Positions 7,962-18,091 of a stretch of 64,000 nucleotides of DNA are shown here, piece by piece (positions within the stretch are counted from its first letter, which is position 1; each line of letters starts with the position of its first letter). Under the pieces are notes generated by a model. It did not search any database, was not told the origin of the DNA, and worked only from the letters and a program-made list of their open reading frames with translations. Both the position numbers and the translations under genes were made by a program. The stretch is taken from assembly GCA_902749685.1 (NCBI GenBank), contig CACVKW010000964.1, forward strand, positions 17,802-81,801, given 5' to 3'. Origin of the DNA: Olavius sp. associated proteobacterium Delta 1. Its GTDB lineage: Bacteria; Desulfobacterota; Desulfobacteria; Desulfobacterales; JAFDCJ01.

Positions 7962-10844
7962 TTACCGTTCCAGTTCCGCTCTAATCGCGCGGCCAATTTT
8001 TTCCAGCAGGTAGGGTTTTTTGACATAAGTGCCGGCTCCCAGTTCCAGGGCTTCTTTGACCCGTACCGATTCTGAATAACCGCTTGCGATAATGGATTTT
8101 TGACCCGGGTAAATTTTGAGGATTTCACGGTAGGTTTCGAGACCGTCGATGCCGGGTTCCATAATCATGTCCAGTACCAGCAGGTCGGCCATATGCTCGT
8201 GCATGTATGCGACAGCTTCTTCACCGCTGGATACCGTGGTAACTCGATAACCCAGTTTTTGCAACATCTCGGACGCAATCTGGCGCTGCGCTTCGATATC
8301 ATCCACCACCAGGATGGATTCACCCGTTCCCATTAATTCCTGAATCGATGCAATTTCTGCCTCCGGGTGAAACACTTTACGTGTGATCGGAAAATATAAT
8401 GTAATTTCGGTTCCCTGTCCTTCCGTGCTGGTAATGTCGATGTAACCCCGGTGGTCTTTTACGGTACCCCATACAACCGCCATTCCCAGCCCGGTTCCGC
8501 TTCTACCCATGGTTTTTTTAGTATAGAAAGGCTCGAAAATTCTTTCAATATCCTCCGGTGAAATTCCGATACCGGTATCTGTCACTTTGATAGTGGCGTA
8601 ATCTCCTTTGTTGATATCGTCAAATCCGAACATGATTTTGTCGATATGCCTGTTTTCGGTGGTTATGACGATGGTCCCACCGTCCAGCATCGCCTCGGCG
8701 GCATTTGACACTAAATTCATTATGGTTTTGGACAAATGCACGGGTGAGCCAAGTATGTTTAGCAGGTTTTCATCCAGAATTCTTTCTATGTTCACATTGG
8801 AATGATTCAGCTCTAATTTCGCATGTTCCGGGCTTAGCAGATATTCTGAGACAATCAAATTTAGGTTAACGACTTCAGTTGCTTCTACCCCTCTGCGAGC
8901 GAGGGTTAGCAAATCCTGGACGATAGCTGCTGCTTTTTCACCTGATTTTTGGATGGTTAGAATCGGCTTCCGCAATGGGCTGTCAGTTTTAAGATCCATC
9001 AACAGCAGTTCGGGATAGCTGACAATGCCGGAAAGAATATTGTTGAGATCGTGAGCGACACCTCCGGCCAGGGTTCCAATGGCTTCCATTTTTTGTGCCC
9101 GCTGCAGTTGGGCCTGCAATTCTTCTTTTTCCTTGCTGGCCCATTTGAGTTCGGTGATGTCGTTGCCGATGCAAAGAATTTCAATAAAATGTCCGGCGTC
9201 ATTGAAAATAGGTTTGTAGGTCCATGCAATCCAGACGACTTCGCGGGATCTGGTTTTGGTTTCGTTTTCACTGACCATTTGTTGGCTGGGGTCATTTCTC
9301 AGGGAGGAGATCAGTTTTCTGAAGCTCAGCTGGTTCGGACCGGATGCGGGTAAAATGATGCGTCCGGCATTTTTACCGATGAGCTCCTTTTCACTATAAC
9401 CGAAAAAGCGCTGGGCAAATTCGTTAAAATAACTGATTTTTCCTTCTGTATCCACCCGCAGGATAATACTGTTGGCATTTTCCACCAGTTCGCGATATTT
9501 TTTCTCGCTGTTGTGGAGTTTTTCAAACGACATCGCGTTAGCCATGCTGATGGCCAGCTGCGATGCCACACCAATCAGCAGGCTCATGTCACTTTGCCTC
9601 AACGGGCGGCTGGACTTGCTGTTGTCAACGGCTAAAATTCCAAAAGGCCTTTTCTCATAAATAATTGGAACACAAATCAAGGATTGACTGCCAAGCTGCT
9701 TGGCAATCTCTAAACTTTTCTGGGATAAGGACTCCTGGATCTCCCTGATATTGTTGATCAAAAATGGCCGTTGCTCCTTTATGGCCAATACGAATAAACC
9801 CTTGGATTCGGGGTTATTCAGGTGAAATTCCGTATCTTTTAAAATTTCTTCTTCCGGCAGGTCTTGACCATATCCGGTGGAATATCGCAGAACGTCGTTT
9901 TTTTTATCTACCAGCATGATCATCCCGCGATCGAAATCCAGCCGCTTTTCCATAACGCCGACCACCGTTACCAGCAGTTCATCGATGTCCAGGATGTTGG
10001 CAGTTGCCTGGCCGATCTCCTGTACCAGCATGGCGTTATTGTAGCGCGTATTACTTTCGTAGATGCTGTCTTGGGCAGCTTCCGTCTGGGTTTCAATCGT
10101 TTTGATCAATGCTTTGCTTTCAAGATGTTTTGTGTAGTAAGAAAGCGCCAGTGTTATGAGAGCGCAAATAAGGCCGATGATCACCCAATTGCTAAACGGT
10201 ATGACAAACAACAAGGCAATCAGAGCAAGAATATTGAGAGACAGTATGTAATTTCGAATGCGGATCCACAGGATTTTGGGAGTTTTATTCCAGGTAATGA
10301 TATAGCGGCAGACCTCATCTCCCCGATGTATGCAGGACGGGTGCTCGATATTCGCAAATTTATCGGTAAAAAATTTAGCGGTTGATTCGAAAGCGCCCAT
10401 CCGGTTGGCACACTGGTAGGGCTTTTCATTGACTCCCGGTTTGATGGAAGCAACAACTTCAACAGCGGTGGGCCCAAGTTTTTTGGATCTGACATCAGCC
10501 GCCCGGCTTAACAGAGGGTAGACTTTGCCCAATAAAAGGAAAATTTCGGTTGGGCTCATCAGCCCTAGAATATATTGTTTGGTTGCGCCCAAACCCTCAG
10601 AAGATGTAGAAAATCGCCCCGCTTCTCTGGAAATGTCGGGGTTGCCCGTTCTGGCAACAATAATGTCATGAAAGCGATCAATTTGTTCCTGGTTGAACCA
10701 ATGGGAAGGGTCTTCCAATTCATAATTGGCGATACCTGATTCTTGAAGAATTGAATCTACATCAATATCCGGATAATGCTTTCGGACATATTGGACATAA
10801 ATTTTAGGTAAGCGACTATTATATAACGGCAATGAATCGCTCAT
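7962..10844 (-). CDS. Hybrid sensor histidine kinase/response regulator
   Basis: A 960-residue membrane sensor. Residues about 1-185 form an input region ending in a V4R-like Cys segment (HPSCIHRGDEVCRYIITW). Two membrane helices follow at about 200-245, then GAF (about 265-440) and PAS (about 450-575) domains. The HisKA phosphoacceptor box is GGVAHDLNNILSG, followed by an ATPase domain with GTGLGMAVV and a C-terminal receiver domain with the acceptor Asp in LVLDMIM. It should sense a signal through several domains and pass phosphate to its own receiver and then to a partner. No separate response regulator or output gene adjoins it, so it is an orphan here. Confidence 0.92.
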   Translation of the reverse strand: MSDSLPLYNSRLPKIYVQYVRKHYPDIDVDSILQESGIANYELEDPSHWFNQEQIDRFHDIIVARTGNPDISREAGRFSTSSEGLGATKQYILGLMSPTEIFLLLGKVYPLLSRAADVRSKKLGPTAVEVVASIKPGVNEKPYQCANRMGAFESTAKFFTDKFANIEHPSCIHRGDEVCRYIITWNKTPKILWIRIRNYILSLNILALIALLFVIPFSNWVIIGLICALITLALSYYTKHLESKALIKTIETQTEAAQDSIYESNTRYNNAMLVQEIGQATANILDIDELLVTVVGVMEKRLDFDRGMIMLVDKKNDVLRYSTGYGQDLPEEEILKDTEFHLNNPESKGLFVLAIKEQRPFLINNIREIQESLSQKSLEIAKQLGSQSLICVPIIYEKRPFGILAVDNSKSSRPLRQSDMSLLIGVASQLAISMANAMSFEKLHNSEKKYRELVENANSIILRVDTEGKISYFNEFAQRFFGYSEKELIGKNAGRIILPASGPNQLSFRKLISSLRNDPSQQMVSENETKTRSREVVWIAWTYKPIFNDAGHFIEILCIGNDITELKWASKEKEELQAQLQRAQKMEAIGTLAGGVAHDLNNILSGIVSYPELLLMDLKTDSPLRKPILTIQKSGEKAAAIVQDLLTLARRGVEATEVVNLNLIVSEYLLSPEHAKLELNHSNVNIERILDENLLNILGSPVHLSKTIMNLVSNAAEAMLDGGTIVITTENRHIDKIMFGFDDINKGDYATIKVTDTGIGISPEDIERIFEPFYTKKTMGRSGTGLGMAVVWGTVKDHRGYIDITSTEGQGTEITLYFPITRKVFHPEAEIASIQELMGTGESILVVDDIEAQRQIASEMLQKLGYRVTTVSSGEEAVAYMHEHMADLLVLDMIMEPGIDGLETYREILKIYPGQKSIIASGYSESVRVKEALELGAGTYVKKPYLLEKIGRAIRAELER

Positions 10845-11239
10845 TTTAAATTTTTCCGTGGACTATCTGTTTGTTTCAATTGATTAATGATAATAATAAT
10901 GTTCAGGCAGCAGTATGTTGGATTGACCGCAAGCATAAAAAAATGTGCGTTTTGCGAAATACCTGTTTATAAAATTAGCAGGGCAACAAATCATTTGCAA
11001 GCAGATATTGATTTTATGCCAATTTGATTAAACCGAATTGCAGCGTCAGTTGATGGAAATCTAAAAAATTGACAGCAGTTAATTCTTATACTAAGCTGGA
11101 TCGCGAAGCGGCCCGGTCTTGAACATGCAAGCCGGAATAATTGTGTTTCTTAGACAATTGATTGTGAGTCATTCCATTCGAATCTACGAAGTTTTGGTCG
11201 TCTGATGCTAATTTGCCTAGCAAGGCTCAGATTTATATT
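10845..11239. other. Intergenic region between divergent genes
   Basis: About 395 bp of AT-rich sequence between the divergently transcribed kinase and radical SAM genes. It must hold promoters for both. A TTGACA occurs at about 11068 but lacks a convincing -10 element at normal spacing. No ORF or structured RNA was recognised. Confidence 0.4.
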
Positions 11240-12604
11240 ATGAAAAAATTATTGCTGATAAATCCCGTTAATCGCAGGAGCGGCTTGTTGTTGAGCAGGT
11301 TTTCGACCTTTTCACCTCTGGGGCTGGCCTATGTTGCCGCTGCAACACCGTCGAACTGGGAGGTTAAAATATTAGATGAAAATATTGGTGAGTTTGAGTT
11401 TGAAGAGGCTGATCTGGTGGGTATTACCGCTTTTACGAGCAACATAAACAGGGCCTATAAAATTGCCAGGATTTATCGAGAACGAAAAATTAAAGTGGTT
11501 ATTGGCGGCATCCATGCTTCGATGATGTCTGACGAAGCATTGCTGTTTGCCGATTCTGTTGTAGTGGGTGAGGCGGAGGATATTTGGCCAAAGGTCATTG
11601 CCGATTTTGAACATAATCGTTTATCAGGCTTGTATGTCGGTCCGAGAGTGGACCTTAATCAGTTAAAACTTGTACCCCGTCGCGATTTGCTCGACCCGGG
11701 TTATTTCTGGCATTCTGTTCAATCATCGCGCGGCTGTCCGTTTAATTGCCACTTCTGTTCAGTTTCCAGATATCTAGGAAGTGAATTTCGACAGAGAGAT
11801 GTTCACCACGTACTCGGCGAGTTAGCTCAAGTGAAGGGCAAATACCTCGCATTTGTGGATGATAATTTAATCGGTTATAGCTCAAAAAGCAAAATTCGTG
11901 CAGGGCACTTGTTTAAAGGGATGATAGAACAGGGACTGGGGCAAAAGTGGTGGATGCAAACTTCTATCAATGTCGCCGGCGACGAAAATCTTATCCAGTT
12001 GGCAGCTCAGGCTGGCTGCCTGTTCGCTTTTATCGGATTTGAAACCATCAGCACAGACAGCCTCAAGGACATGAAAAAAGGCGTGAATATTAAGTTAGGT
12101 GTCGAAAATTATAAAAAAGTGGTTGATGTGTTTCATAAATACGGAATTGCGGTTTACGGAGCTTTTATAATCGGCAGCGATTATGAATCTGGCGCGTATT
12201 ACAGGCGCTTGGCCCGATTTCTAGTTCATTCCGGTATCGACATTATCCAACTCACCATGCTAACGCCCCTTCCAGGAACTGAATTAATGGAGACCCTGCA
12301 GAAAGAAGATCGCATTATTTACCATGATTATCCACAAGATTGGGATAAATACCGATTTTCATATATGGTGCACCGGCCGCACGGCTTTCAACCTGAAGCA
12401 ATTTACACCGGCAGTAACTATATCAAAAAACGTATCTTTTCTTTCCCTGCCTTCCAATACCGTCTGACCAAGTCATTTTTCAACCTGCGGAACAATACCA
12501 ATTTCTATGCCAGCTATAAATTTAACAAGGCCCTAAAAAAAGGCTGGAAAAATTCGCATTATTATCACGATTATCCCAGCGATTTAAATGCTGTTTTCAG
12601 GTAG
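11240..12604 (+). CDS. B12-binding-domain radical SAM protein
   Basis: The N-terminal 130 residues resemble a cobalamin-binding fold (LLLINPVNRRSGLL, then DLVGITAFTSNINRAY and VVIGGIHASMMSDEAL). The radical SAM core follows, with the cluster motif CPFNCHFC, CX3CX2C. The C-terminal region fits the P-methylase/Elp3-like class often annotated B12-binding radical SAM with DUF4070. Such enzymes make methylations or rearrangements on diverse substrates, so no substrate can be named. The ATG at 11240 is preferred over an upstream in-frame TTG at 11213. The stop is TAG with TAA six codons later. The gene stands alone. Confidence 0.85.
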   Translation: MKKLLLINPVNRRSGLLLSRFSTFSPLGLAYVAAATPSNWEVKILDENIGEFEFEEADLVGITAFTSNINRAYKIARIYRERKIKVVIGGIHASMMSDEALLFADSVVVGEAEDIWPKVIADFEHNRLSGLYVGPRVDLNQLKLVPRRDLLDPGYFWHSVQSSRGCPFNCHFCSVSRYLGSEFRQRDVHHVLGELAQVKGKYLAFVDDNLIGYSSKSKIRAGHLFKGMIEQGLGQKWWMQTSINVAGDENLIQLAAQAGCLFAFIGFETISTDSLKDMKKGVNIKLGVENYKKVVDVFHKYGIAVYGAFIIGSDYESGAYYRRLARFLVHSGIDIIQLTMLTPLPGTELMETLQKEDRIIYHDYPQDWDKYRFSYMVHRPHGFQPEAIYTGSNYIKKRIFSFPAFQYRLTKSFFNLRNNTNFYASYKFNKALKKGWKNSHYYHDYPSDLNAVFR

Positions 12605-12708
12605 GATCGCAGGGTTCTCAAATAATTGTATAACTAGCGAGACCGGATGCGCCTGCTGACTTTCTAGCAATGGATTGCTGATCATCCAGAACGGACGGAT
12701 TAAGGGAA

Positions 12709-13689
12709 TTAGCCGAGACGATGTACAATTTTGCTGGCCGGAACCAGTTGAACCGCTCTATTTAATTCGGGCAGCATCTCGCGCAGGACTCTATAGGTTG
12801 TTGAATGCGGATGCCCGATACCGACGGCATAGCCGTTGCGGCGGGCAATTCGTATCAATTCGTTTATTTGCTTGCGGATAAACCGGGGCTCCTGCAGATG
12901 ATCTAAGAAAACATCCCGCTGCGCAAATGGAACTTGAAGCAGGCGCGCCGACGGTTTGCAGAGCGTCTGCGGAGAAGTACGACTATCCACGAAATATAGG
13001 CCCTTTTTTTTTAAAATTGAAAAAATCTGATACATCTGACTGGATTCAGCCGTCATTTTGGAGCCCATATGGTTATTGACACCTTTTACCTGGGGCAAAG
13101 CTTTCAGATTTTCTTTAAGTTGGCGGATCAGCTGATCAGGCGTCATGGAGGTCAACAGGGTTCCCGGGCCCGGGTCCACGTTCGGGTATTCAATCGGCTC
13201 CATTGGCAAATGAAGCATGGTTTCAAGCCCGTTGTCCTTTGATAATCGGGCAATGCTGTCCTGAAATGGGCTGTGAGGCAGGATAGAAAAGGTGATACTG
13301 CTATGGAGCTTGCTAAAATTTTCGGCTATTTTTTTGTCATAGCCCAGGTCATCGATGATAATGGCAACCAGCGGCAATTGCTTCTTTTCCGGCGGCGGCG
13401 GTTTTGTCGGCTTTTTCTCCGGGGGGATCTCTTTTTCAGGATAAATTTCAAAGGGGGGAATTTTCGCAATCGGCTTTTTGGCGACCGGAACCGATTTGGC
13501 AGGTGGTACCCGCGGTCGTAAAGGTTTTTCGGGTGTCATCAAAAAGTGAGCCAAGGCACCTGCCAGCACGACTAACACGAATAAACAAGCAACTCCGACA
13601 AACGCTTTCAGCAGGGAACTCTTGAATAATTTGTTTTGGCGGGATTTATTGCGGACCTTTTTTTTGCGGGTGGTTTTTCGTTTTGCCAT
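12709..13689 (-). CDS. YibQ-like divergent polysaccharide deacetylase family protein
   Basis: The 326-residue protein has a very basic N-terminus, one membrane helix at about 30-50, a proline/lysine-rich linker, and a divergent polysaccharide deacetylase domain (VAIIIDDLGYD, FSILPHSPF, MLHLPMEP, GHPHSTTYRVL). It is predicted to be anchored in the inner membrane and act in the periplasm, possibly on peptidoglycan. Proteins of this family commonly sit next to EnvC and S41 protease genes, as here. It lies at the 3' end of the envelope operon, 170 bp after ctpA. Catalytic activity is not established for the family. Confidence 0.85.
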   Translation of the reverse strand: MAKRKTTRKKKVRNKSRQNKLFKSSLLKAFVGVACLFVLVVLAGALAHFLMTPEKPLRPRVPPAKSVPVAKKPIAKIPPFEIYPEKEIPPEKKPTKPPPPEKKQLPLVAIIIDDLGYDKKIAENFSKLHSSITFSILPHSPFQDSIARLSKDNGLETMLHLPMEPIEYPNVDPGPGTLLTSMTPDQLIRQLKENLKALPQVKGVNNHMGSKMTAESSQMYQIFSILKKKGLYFVDSRTSPQTLCKPSARLLQVPFAQRDVFLDHLQEPRFIRKQINELIRIARRNGYAVGIGHPHSTTYRVLREMLPELNRAVQLVPASKIVHRLG

Positions 13690-13715
13690 ATACCTAAGTC
13701 GGACAAGCCGGAATT

Positions 13716-13851
13716 GACTATTGAATATTGAAGATTGAATATTTGTGGAAGTCGCTTTGCTCCGTCATAGTTTGATAGGTCTTATTAAAATTGATCAACC
13801 GGAGGCGGGCCTTAAATATTCAATATTCAATCGACAATATTCAATCATTTG
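13716..13851. repeat. Intergenic inverted ATATTGAAT/ATATTCAAT words
   Basis: The word TTGAATATTGAAGATTGAATATT near 13718-13743 is mirrored by AATATTCAATATTC and ACAATATTCAATCATTT at 13815-13851. The pair sits between two genes of the same operon and could fold into a long stem in the minus-strand transcript. It belongs with the other dispersed inverted words of this window. Confidence 0.5.
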
Positions 13852-13859
13852 AAAATAAC

Positions 13860-15227
13860 CTAGCCTTTCATATTTTTAAAGATCTCATAACCCCTCAGCA
13901 TCTCGAGGGCGCGCATCACCTGGTTGTCAAATTTCAGCGCTTCAACTGTCAGCGGTCCGATCCTGAGTTCGGCCTCCCGCATTCTGTCCTTCTGCTCGCT
14001 TTTTCCCTTATCCTCCCCTTTGCTGTCTTGCTGTTTTTCTTTGCCCGGTTCAGCTTCAAGATGGTTTTCCAGATCTTTTTCCTTCAGTAGGCCTTCATCT
14101 TTTTTAGAGGTTTCCGTTGGTTCCAGACGACGGAGTTTCAGATATATATCCGGTTCAATGCCTTTGGCCTGTATCGAGCGATCATTGGGAGTATAATATC
14201 TGGCGATGGTCAGCTTTAAACCGGCGCCATCCCGCAGAGTTTCGACCGTCTGCACTGAGCCTTTGCCAAATGAGGTCGTACCCAGAATGAGTGCCCGTTT
14301 GTGATCCTGCAGCGCACCGGCAACAATTTCAGAGGCGCTGGCACTACCGCCATTGATTAAAACCACCAGCGGATAATTTCGTGCAATACTGGAAGCAGAT
14401 GCTTTGAAAACTTTGGTGTTTTTCTTGTTTCGTCCTTTGATGGATAGAATTTTACCTTCATCCAGGAAAAGATCGGCGACTTTGATGGATTGATTCAACA
14501 GTCCGCCGCCATTGTTGCGCAGATCCAGGATCAGGCCTTTTAAAGGGACATCCGAGTTTTCCAATTTGTCCAGAGCCTGCTCCAATTCATTGGTGGTGGT
14601 TCCGGTAAAATTCGATAACCGGATATAACCATAGCCTGGTTCCAGGTTGATAGATTTTACACTCTGGATGGGAATGACATCTCTAATTAATTCGAATTCA
14701 AGCGGTTTTTTAACACCCTCGCGCAAGATGGTGACCACGACCTTTGTCCCTTTGGGCCCACGCATCATTTTGACGGCCTCTCTGAGGTCTTTGGCCGATT
14801 TGCCATCGACTTTTATGATCCTGTCCCGGGCTTTGATTCCGGCTTTATAAGCGGGAGTGTCTTCGATTGGTGAAATTACCGTAACAAAGCCGTCCTGCAT
14901 GGTGATATGGATACCGATGCCGGTGAATTTTCCTTTGGTATCAATCTGAAGATCTTCATAAGCTTCCAACGGCAGCAACGATGAATGGGGATCCAGGCTC
15001 TGAACCATTCCCTGAATCGCCTTTTGAATTAATTCTTTGGTATCAACTTCATCGACATATTCCCGTTCGATTAATTCTATAACGTCGGAAAATACTTTTA
15101 ACTCTTCGTATGCCGCTTCACTCTTGGCTGACAGGTCACGGTAAAATCCGGTGCCAATTGTCCAGAAAACGACGGCGATTACCATCAGCAACCACAATTT
15201 TACGTGCCGTGTTTTATTGCTCCTCAT
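13860..15227 (-). CDS. ctpA: S41 family carboxy-terminal processing protease
   Basis: The 455-residue protein has an N-terminal signal/anchor helix (about 9-25), a PDZ domain at about 95-180 and an S41 serine protease domain. The Ser-Lys dyad is visible: INGGSASASE at 292-300 and FGKGS with Lys322. Family members cleave C-terminal tails of periplasmic proteins and regulate peptidoglycan hydrolases. A long charged tail (about 385-435, rich in Lys/Glu) is unusual. AAGGAG lies before the ATG and overlaps the end of envC, so translation is probably coupled. It ends in TAG with TGA four codons later. Confidence 0.92.
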   Translation of the reverse strand: MRSNKTRHVKLWLLMVIAVVFWTIGTGFYRDLSAKSEAAYEELKVFSDVIELIEREYVDEVDTKELIQKAIQGMVQSLDPHSSLLPLEAYEDLQIDTKGKFTGIGIHITMQDGFVTVISPIEDTPAYKAGIKARDRIIKVDGKSAKDLREAVKMMRGPKGTKVVVTILREGVKKPLEFELIRDVIPIQSVKSINLEPGYGYIRLSNFTGTTTNELEQALDKLENSDVPLKGLILDLRNNGGGLLNQSIKVADLFLDEGKILSIKGRNKKNTKVFKASASSIARNYPLVVLINGGSASASEIVAGALQDHKRALILGTTSFGKGSVQTVETLRDGAGLKLTIARYYTPNDRSIQAKGIEPDIYLKLRRLEPTETSKKDEGLLKEKDLENHLEAEPGKEKQQDSKGEDKGKSEQKDRMREAELRIGPLTVEALKFDNQVMRALEMLRGYEIFKNMKG

Positions 15228-15240
15228 ATATTTACTCCTT

Positions 15241-16473
15241 CTATCCTTTTTTTAACCACACCAACGGGTTTTGCGGTTTTCCATGATGGCGCACTTCAAA
15301 ATATAATTTAGCACCCTCCATCGAACCGGTGTCTCCAACCGTAGCGATGACTTCACGGGTTTCAACGGCATCGCCCTTGGATTTAAAGATCTCTTCCAGG
15401 TGGGCATAAATGGTGTAATAATTATTGCCATGATCAATTATAATCATGTTGCCGTATCCTTTAAACCAGCTGGAATAAAGAACTCGGCCCTGGAAGACGG
15501 ATCGAATCGGTTCCCCTTTATCCGCTTTGATATCGATGCCGCTGCGGAAGTTGGTAATATTATATTTCCGATTTTTATAAGGCCCGAATAAAGAAGTTAT
15601 TCTACCTTTTACCGGTATGATAAGCAAGCCTTTATGAGCGGAAAAGGCCAAATGCGTGATATTTTTTTCGGCCGCGACTGCTGCCATATCGCTGTTAAGC
15701 GATTTTAACTTGCCGTCCAGGTCATTGGCTGCTTGCGTTAATGCGTCAATGGCAGCCAGTTCCAGAGCTTTTTGACTGCGTATATCAGCCAGCAATCTTT
15801 TGCGCGTTGATCGTTCCCGCGACATCAAATTTATTTGCTCTTTATATTCAGCGGCGTGTGTCTTTTTTTGGCTTTTATGCGTCTTTAAGGTGACCAACAC
15901 CGCTTTAAGATCAGCCTGATCTTTCACCAGTTCACGGCGAATCTTTTCATCATGGGCCAGGATATGCTCCAGGGCCGCTTTGCGCTGAATAAATTCATGC
16001 ATTGACCCCGCGGATGCCAGCAGATGAAATTTACCCAACCAATTCATTTTATACATTGCAACCAGACGCTGGGCCACATATTTTTCATTGGCTTGTATAC
16101 GCTGATGCAATTTGTCGGATGCCTTTGATGCGATAGATATCTTTTCAGCAAGGATTTTAACTTCTTTTTCCAACGCGGCGGCGCGTTTTCTGCTGTTATT
16201 GAGAGACTGTTCTACCCGATTCAAGCGTTGGATGATATTGCTTTCTTTGCGGGTAAATGTCTTAACCTCCTGGCGGCCCTTTATAATTTCAAGCTCTAGA
16301 TTTTTTTGACGCTGTTTATAGCTATTAATTTGGGTTTGACGGTTTTCCTCTGCCGTTTCGATGCCGTTTCGATGGGTGTTGGAACCATAAGTGCTTGCTG
16401 TGCCGGCCAGCAGGAACAGACCGGTGATCAGGAATACAAATTTTTGGAAAGCATTATTGGAACGGATAAACAT
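15241..16473 (-). CDS. envC: EnvC-like murein hydrolase activator with degenerate LytM domain
   Basis: The 410-residue protein has a signal peptide (about 10-28), a long coiled coil (about 40-260) and a C-terminal LytM/M23 domain. Zinc ligands of active M23 peptidases are lost: the first His position reads FRSGID and the HxH motif reads KLYFEVR, though YAHL is kept. This matches EnvC, a non-catalytic factor that activates amidases when driven by FtsEX. Gene order supports it, since ftsE and ftsX are directly upstream. TAG is followed two codons later by TAA. Confidence 0.9.
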   Translation of the reverse strand: MFIRSNNAFQKFVFLITGLFLLAGTASTYGSNTHRNGIETAEENRQTQINSYKQRQKNLELEIIKGRQEVKTFTRKESNIIQRLNRVEQSLNNSRKRAAALEKEVKILAEKISIASKASDKLHQRIQANEKYVAQRLVAMYKMNWLGKFHLLASAGSMHEFIQRKAALEHILAHDEKIRRELVKDQADLKAVLVTLKTHKSQKKTHAAEYKEQINLMSRERSTRKRLLADIRSQKALELAAIDALTQAANDLDGKLKSLNSDMAAVAAEKNITHLAFSAHKGLLIIPVKGRITSLFGPYKNRKYNITNFRSGIDIKADKGEPIRSVFQGRVLYSSWFKGYGNMIIIDHGNNYYTIYAHLEEIFKSKGDAVETREVIATVGDTGSMEGAKLYFEVRHHGKPQNPLVWLKKG

Positions 16474-16512
16474 ATTACAACCCCGAATATGCTATTTTTC
16501 AGAGTGGACTAA

Positions 16513-17394
16513 TTAGGTTTTCAGGAATTGTTTCAGAGAAATATAGCAACCCAGCCATCCAACCAGCATGCTTCCCAGCAGAATTTCGCCTAATATTACC
16601 GGGGGTAAGAATTTCAAACGAAAAAGGCCCGGCAAAAATTCCTGTTCAACATTGGAGGAGATAAAGAAAAAGGCCAGATAGAGCATCCCCAATCCAATAA
16701 TAGCACCTAGCGCTCCCTGGATCAGTCCCTCAAAATAAAAAGGTATTTTAATGAAATTATCGGTTGCTCCCACCAGGCGCATAATGTCTACTTCTTCGCG
16801 TCTTGAGTAGATGACAAGGCGGATGGTGTTGGCCACGATGAATATTGCGGCCATAAAAAAGAGTGCCCCCATGGCATATCCCGCCAGCCTGAAAAGGTTG
16901 AACAGGTGGATAAATCGCCCGATCCATCTCTGGCCGTATTCAACTTCCTGTACCTGTGTCAGCGTTTCAATTTGGGTGGCCAGTGAAGCAATCCTTTGCC
17001 AGCTTTCAACGTTGGCGGTCATCCGGATTTCAATACTGTCCGGCAAAGGATTTTCAGTGAGGTTTTCCAGCAGGGAGGCCTGGTGTTCCATCTGGATTTT
17101 CAGCTGGTTCAGCGCTTCTGCTTTGGGAATAAAACGCAAATTTTGAACGTTGTCCAGCGATTGGATGGCCTGTTTTAAATATGCCAATTCAGTGTTGTTG
17201 ACCCCCGGTTTGAGATAGGCCATGATGCGCAGGCCCTTTTTCCAGGAATTGATAACCTCACTGGTGTTGATAAAAAAAAGGATAAAGGCACTGGTAATTA
17301 AAATTGACAGTGAGATGGTGATGATAGTGACTAAATTCAAAAATCTGTTTTTGAAAATATCATCTATCGCCCGTTTAAAAAATAGAGTTATCAT
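16513..17394 (-). CDS. ftsX: Cell division ABC transporter permease FtsX
   Basis: 293 residues with the FtsX layout: a cytoplasmic start, a first membrane helix (about 20-42), a periplasmic domain (about 45-165), and three C-terminal helices (about 175-290). FtsX with FtsE transmits ATP-driven movement across the inner membrane to EnvC, which controls septal peptidoglycan amidases. The start overlaps the end of ftsE by 20 bp, so the two are coupled. Confidence 0.9.
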   Translation of the reverse strand: MITLFFKRAIDDIFKNRFLNLVTIITISLSILITSAFILFFINTSEVINSWKKGLRIMAYLKPGVNNTELAYLKQAIQSLDNVQNLRFIPKAEALNQLKIQMEHQASLLENLTENPLPDSIEIRMTANVESWQRIASLATQIETLTQVQEVEYGQRWIGRFIHLFNLFRLAGYAMGALFFMAAIFIVANTIRLVIYSRREEVDIMRLVGATDNFIKIPFYFEGLIQGALGAIIGLGMLYLAFFFISSNVEQEFLPGLFRLKFLPPVILGEILLGSMLVGWLGCYISLKQFLKT

Positions 17395-18091
17395 ATTGTT
17401 TTTCTAAGAACACTGAGGTATCAAGTCGACCCTGTTGAAGGTGCAGAACGTGGCCCCCTGTTTTGCGCATCAGTGCCTTGTCATGGGTTGCAATAATTAC
17501 CGTAGCTCCCCGGATGTGCACACCTCTGAGTAGATCAAGGATTATTTCGGCAGACTCCTCGTCCAGGCTGCCGGTGGGTTCGTCGGCTAATATTATTTTT
17601 GGGTCGCCGATGATTGCTCTGGCAACGGCAATCCGTTGCTGCTCACCGCCGGACAGACTGGGGGGATAGGATTTGAGCCGGTCTTCCATACCGACCAGTC
17701 GCATGACATTTCTTACTTTTTTTTGGATGAGGCGTTTTTTTGCTCCCGCGGCCTCAAGGACCAGAGCAACATTGTCGTAAACACTTTTGGTCGGGATCAG
17801 TTTATAATCCTGAAAGATGACGCCGAATTTTCGTCTTAAAAGGGGTATGCGTTTGCGAGGTATGCGGGCAAGATTGATCCCATCAATCAGAATCTGTCCC
17901 TCGGTTACCGGTTCGCCCAGATATAAAAGCTTTAACAGGGTGGTTTTGCCGGCTCCGCTGGGTCCGCTGATAAAAACAAATTCATTTTTGGCAATGTCGA
18001 GGGTAATATCGATCAGGGCTTTTTTGGGACCGTAATTTTGATGAACGTGGAACATCCGAATGATAGAGCTCTTCTCTGCGGCGTCAATCAT
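17375..18091 (-). CDS. ftsE: Cell division ATP-binding protein FtsE
   Basis: A 238-residue ABC ATPase with Walker A GPSGAGKTT, Q-loop VIFQDYKL, signature LSGGEQQRIAVARA, Walker B IILADEPTG and switch His in IIATHD. It matches FtsE in length and motif spacing and is followed by ftsX. Its start ATG overlaps the stop of the upstream TolC-like gene in an ATGA junction. Confidence 0.92.
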   Translation of the reverse strand: MIDAAEKSSIIRMFHVHQNYGPKKALIDITLDIAKNEFVFISGPSGAGKTTLLKLLYLGEPVTEGQILIDGINLARIPRKRIPLLRRKFGVIFQDYKLIPTKSVYDNVALVLEAAGAKKRLIQKKVRNVMRLVGMEDRLKSYPPSLSGGEQQRIAVARAIIGDPKIILADEPTGSLDEESAEIILDLLRGVHIRGATVIIATHDKALMRKTGGHVLHLQQGRLDTSVFLEKQYDNSIF

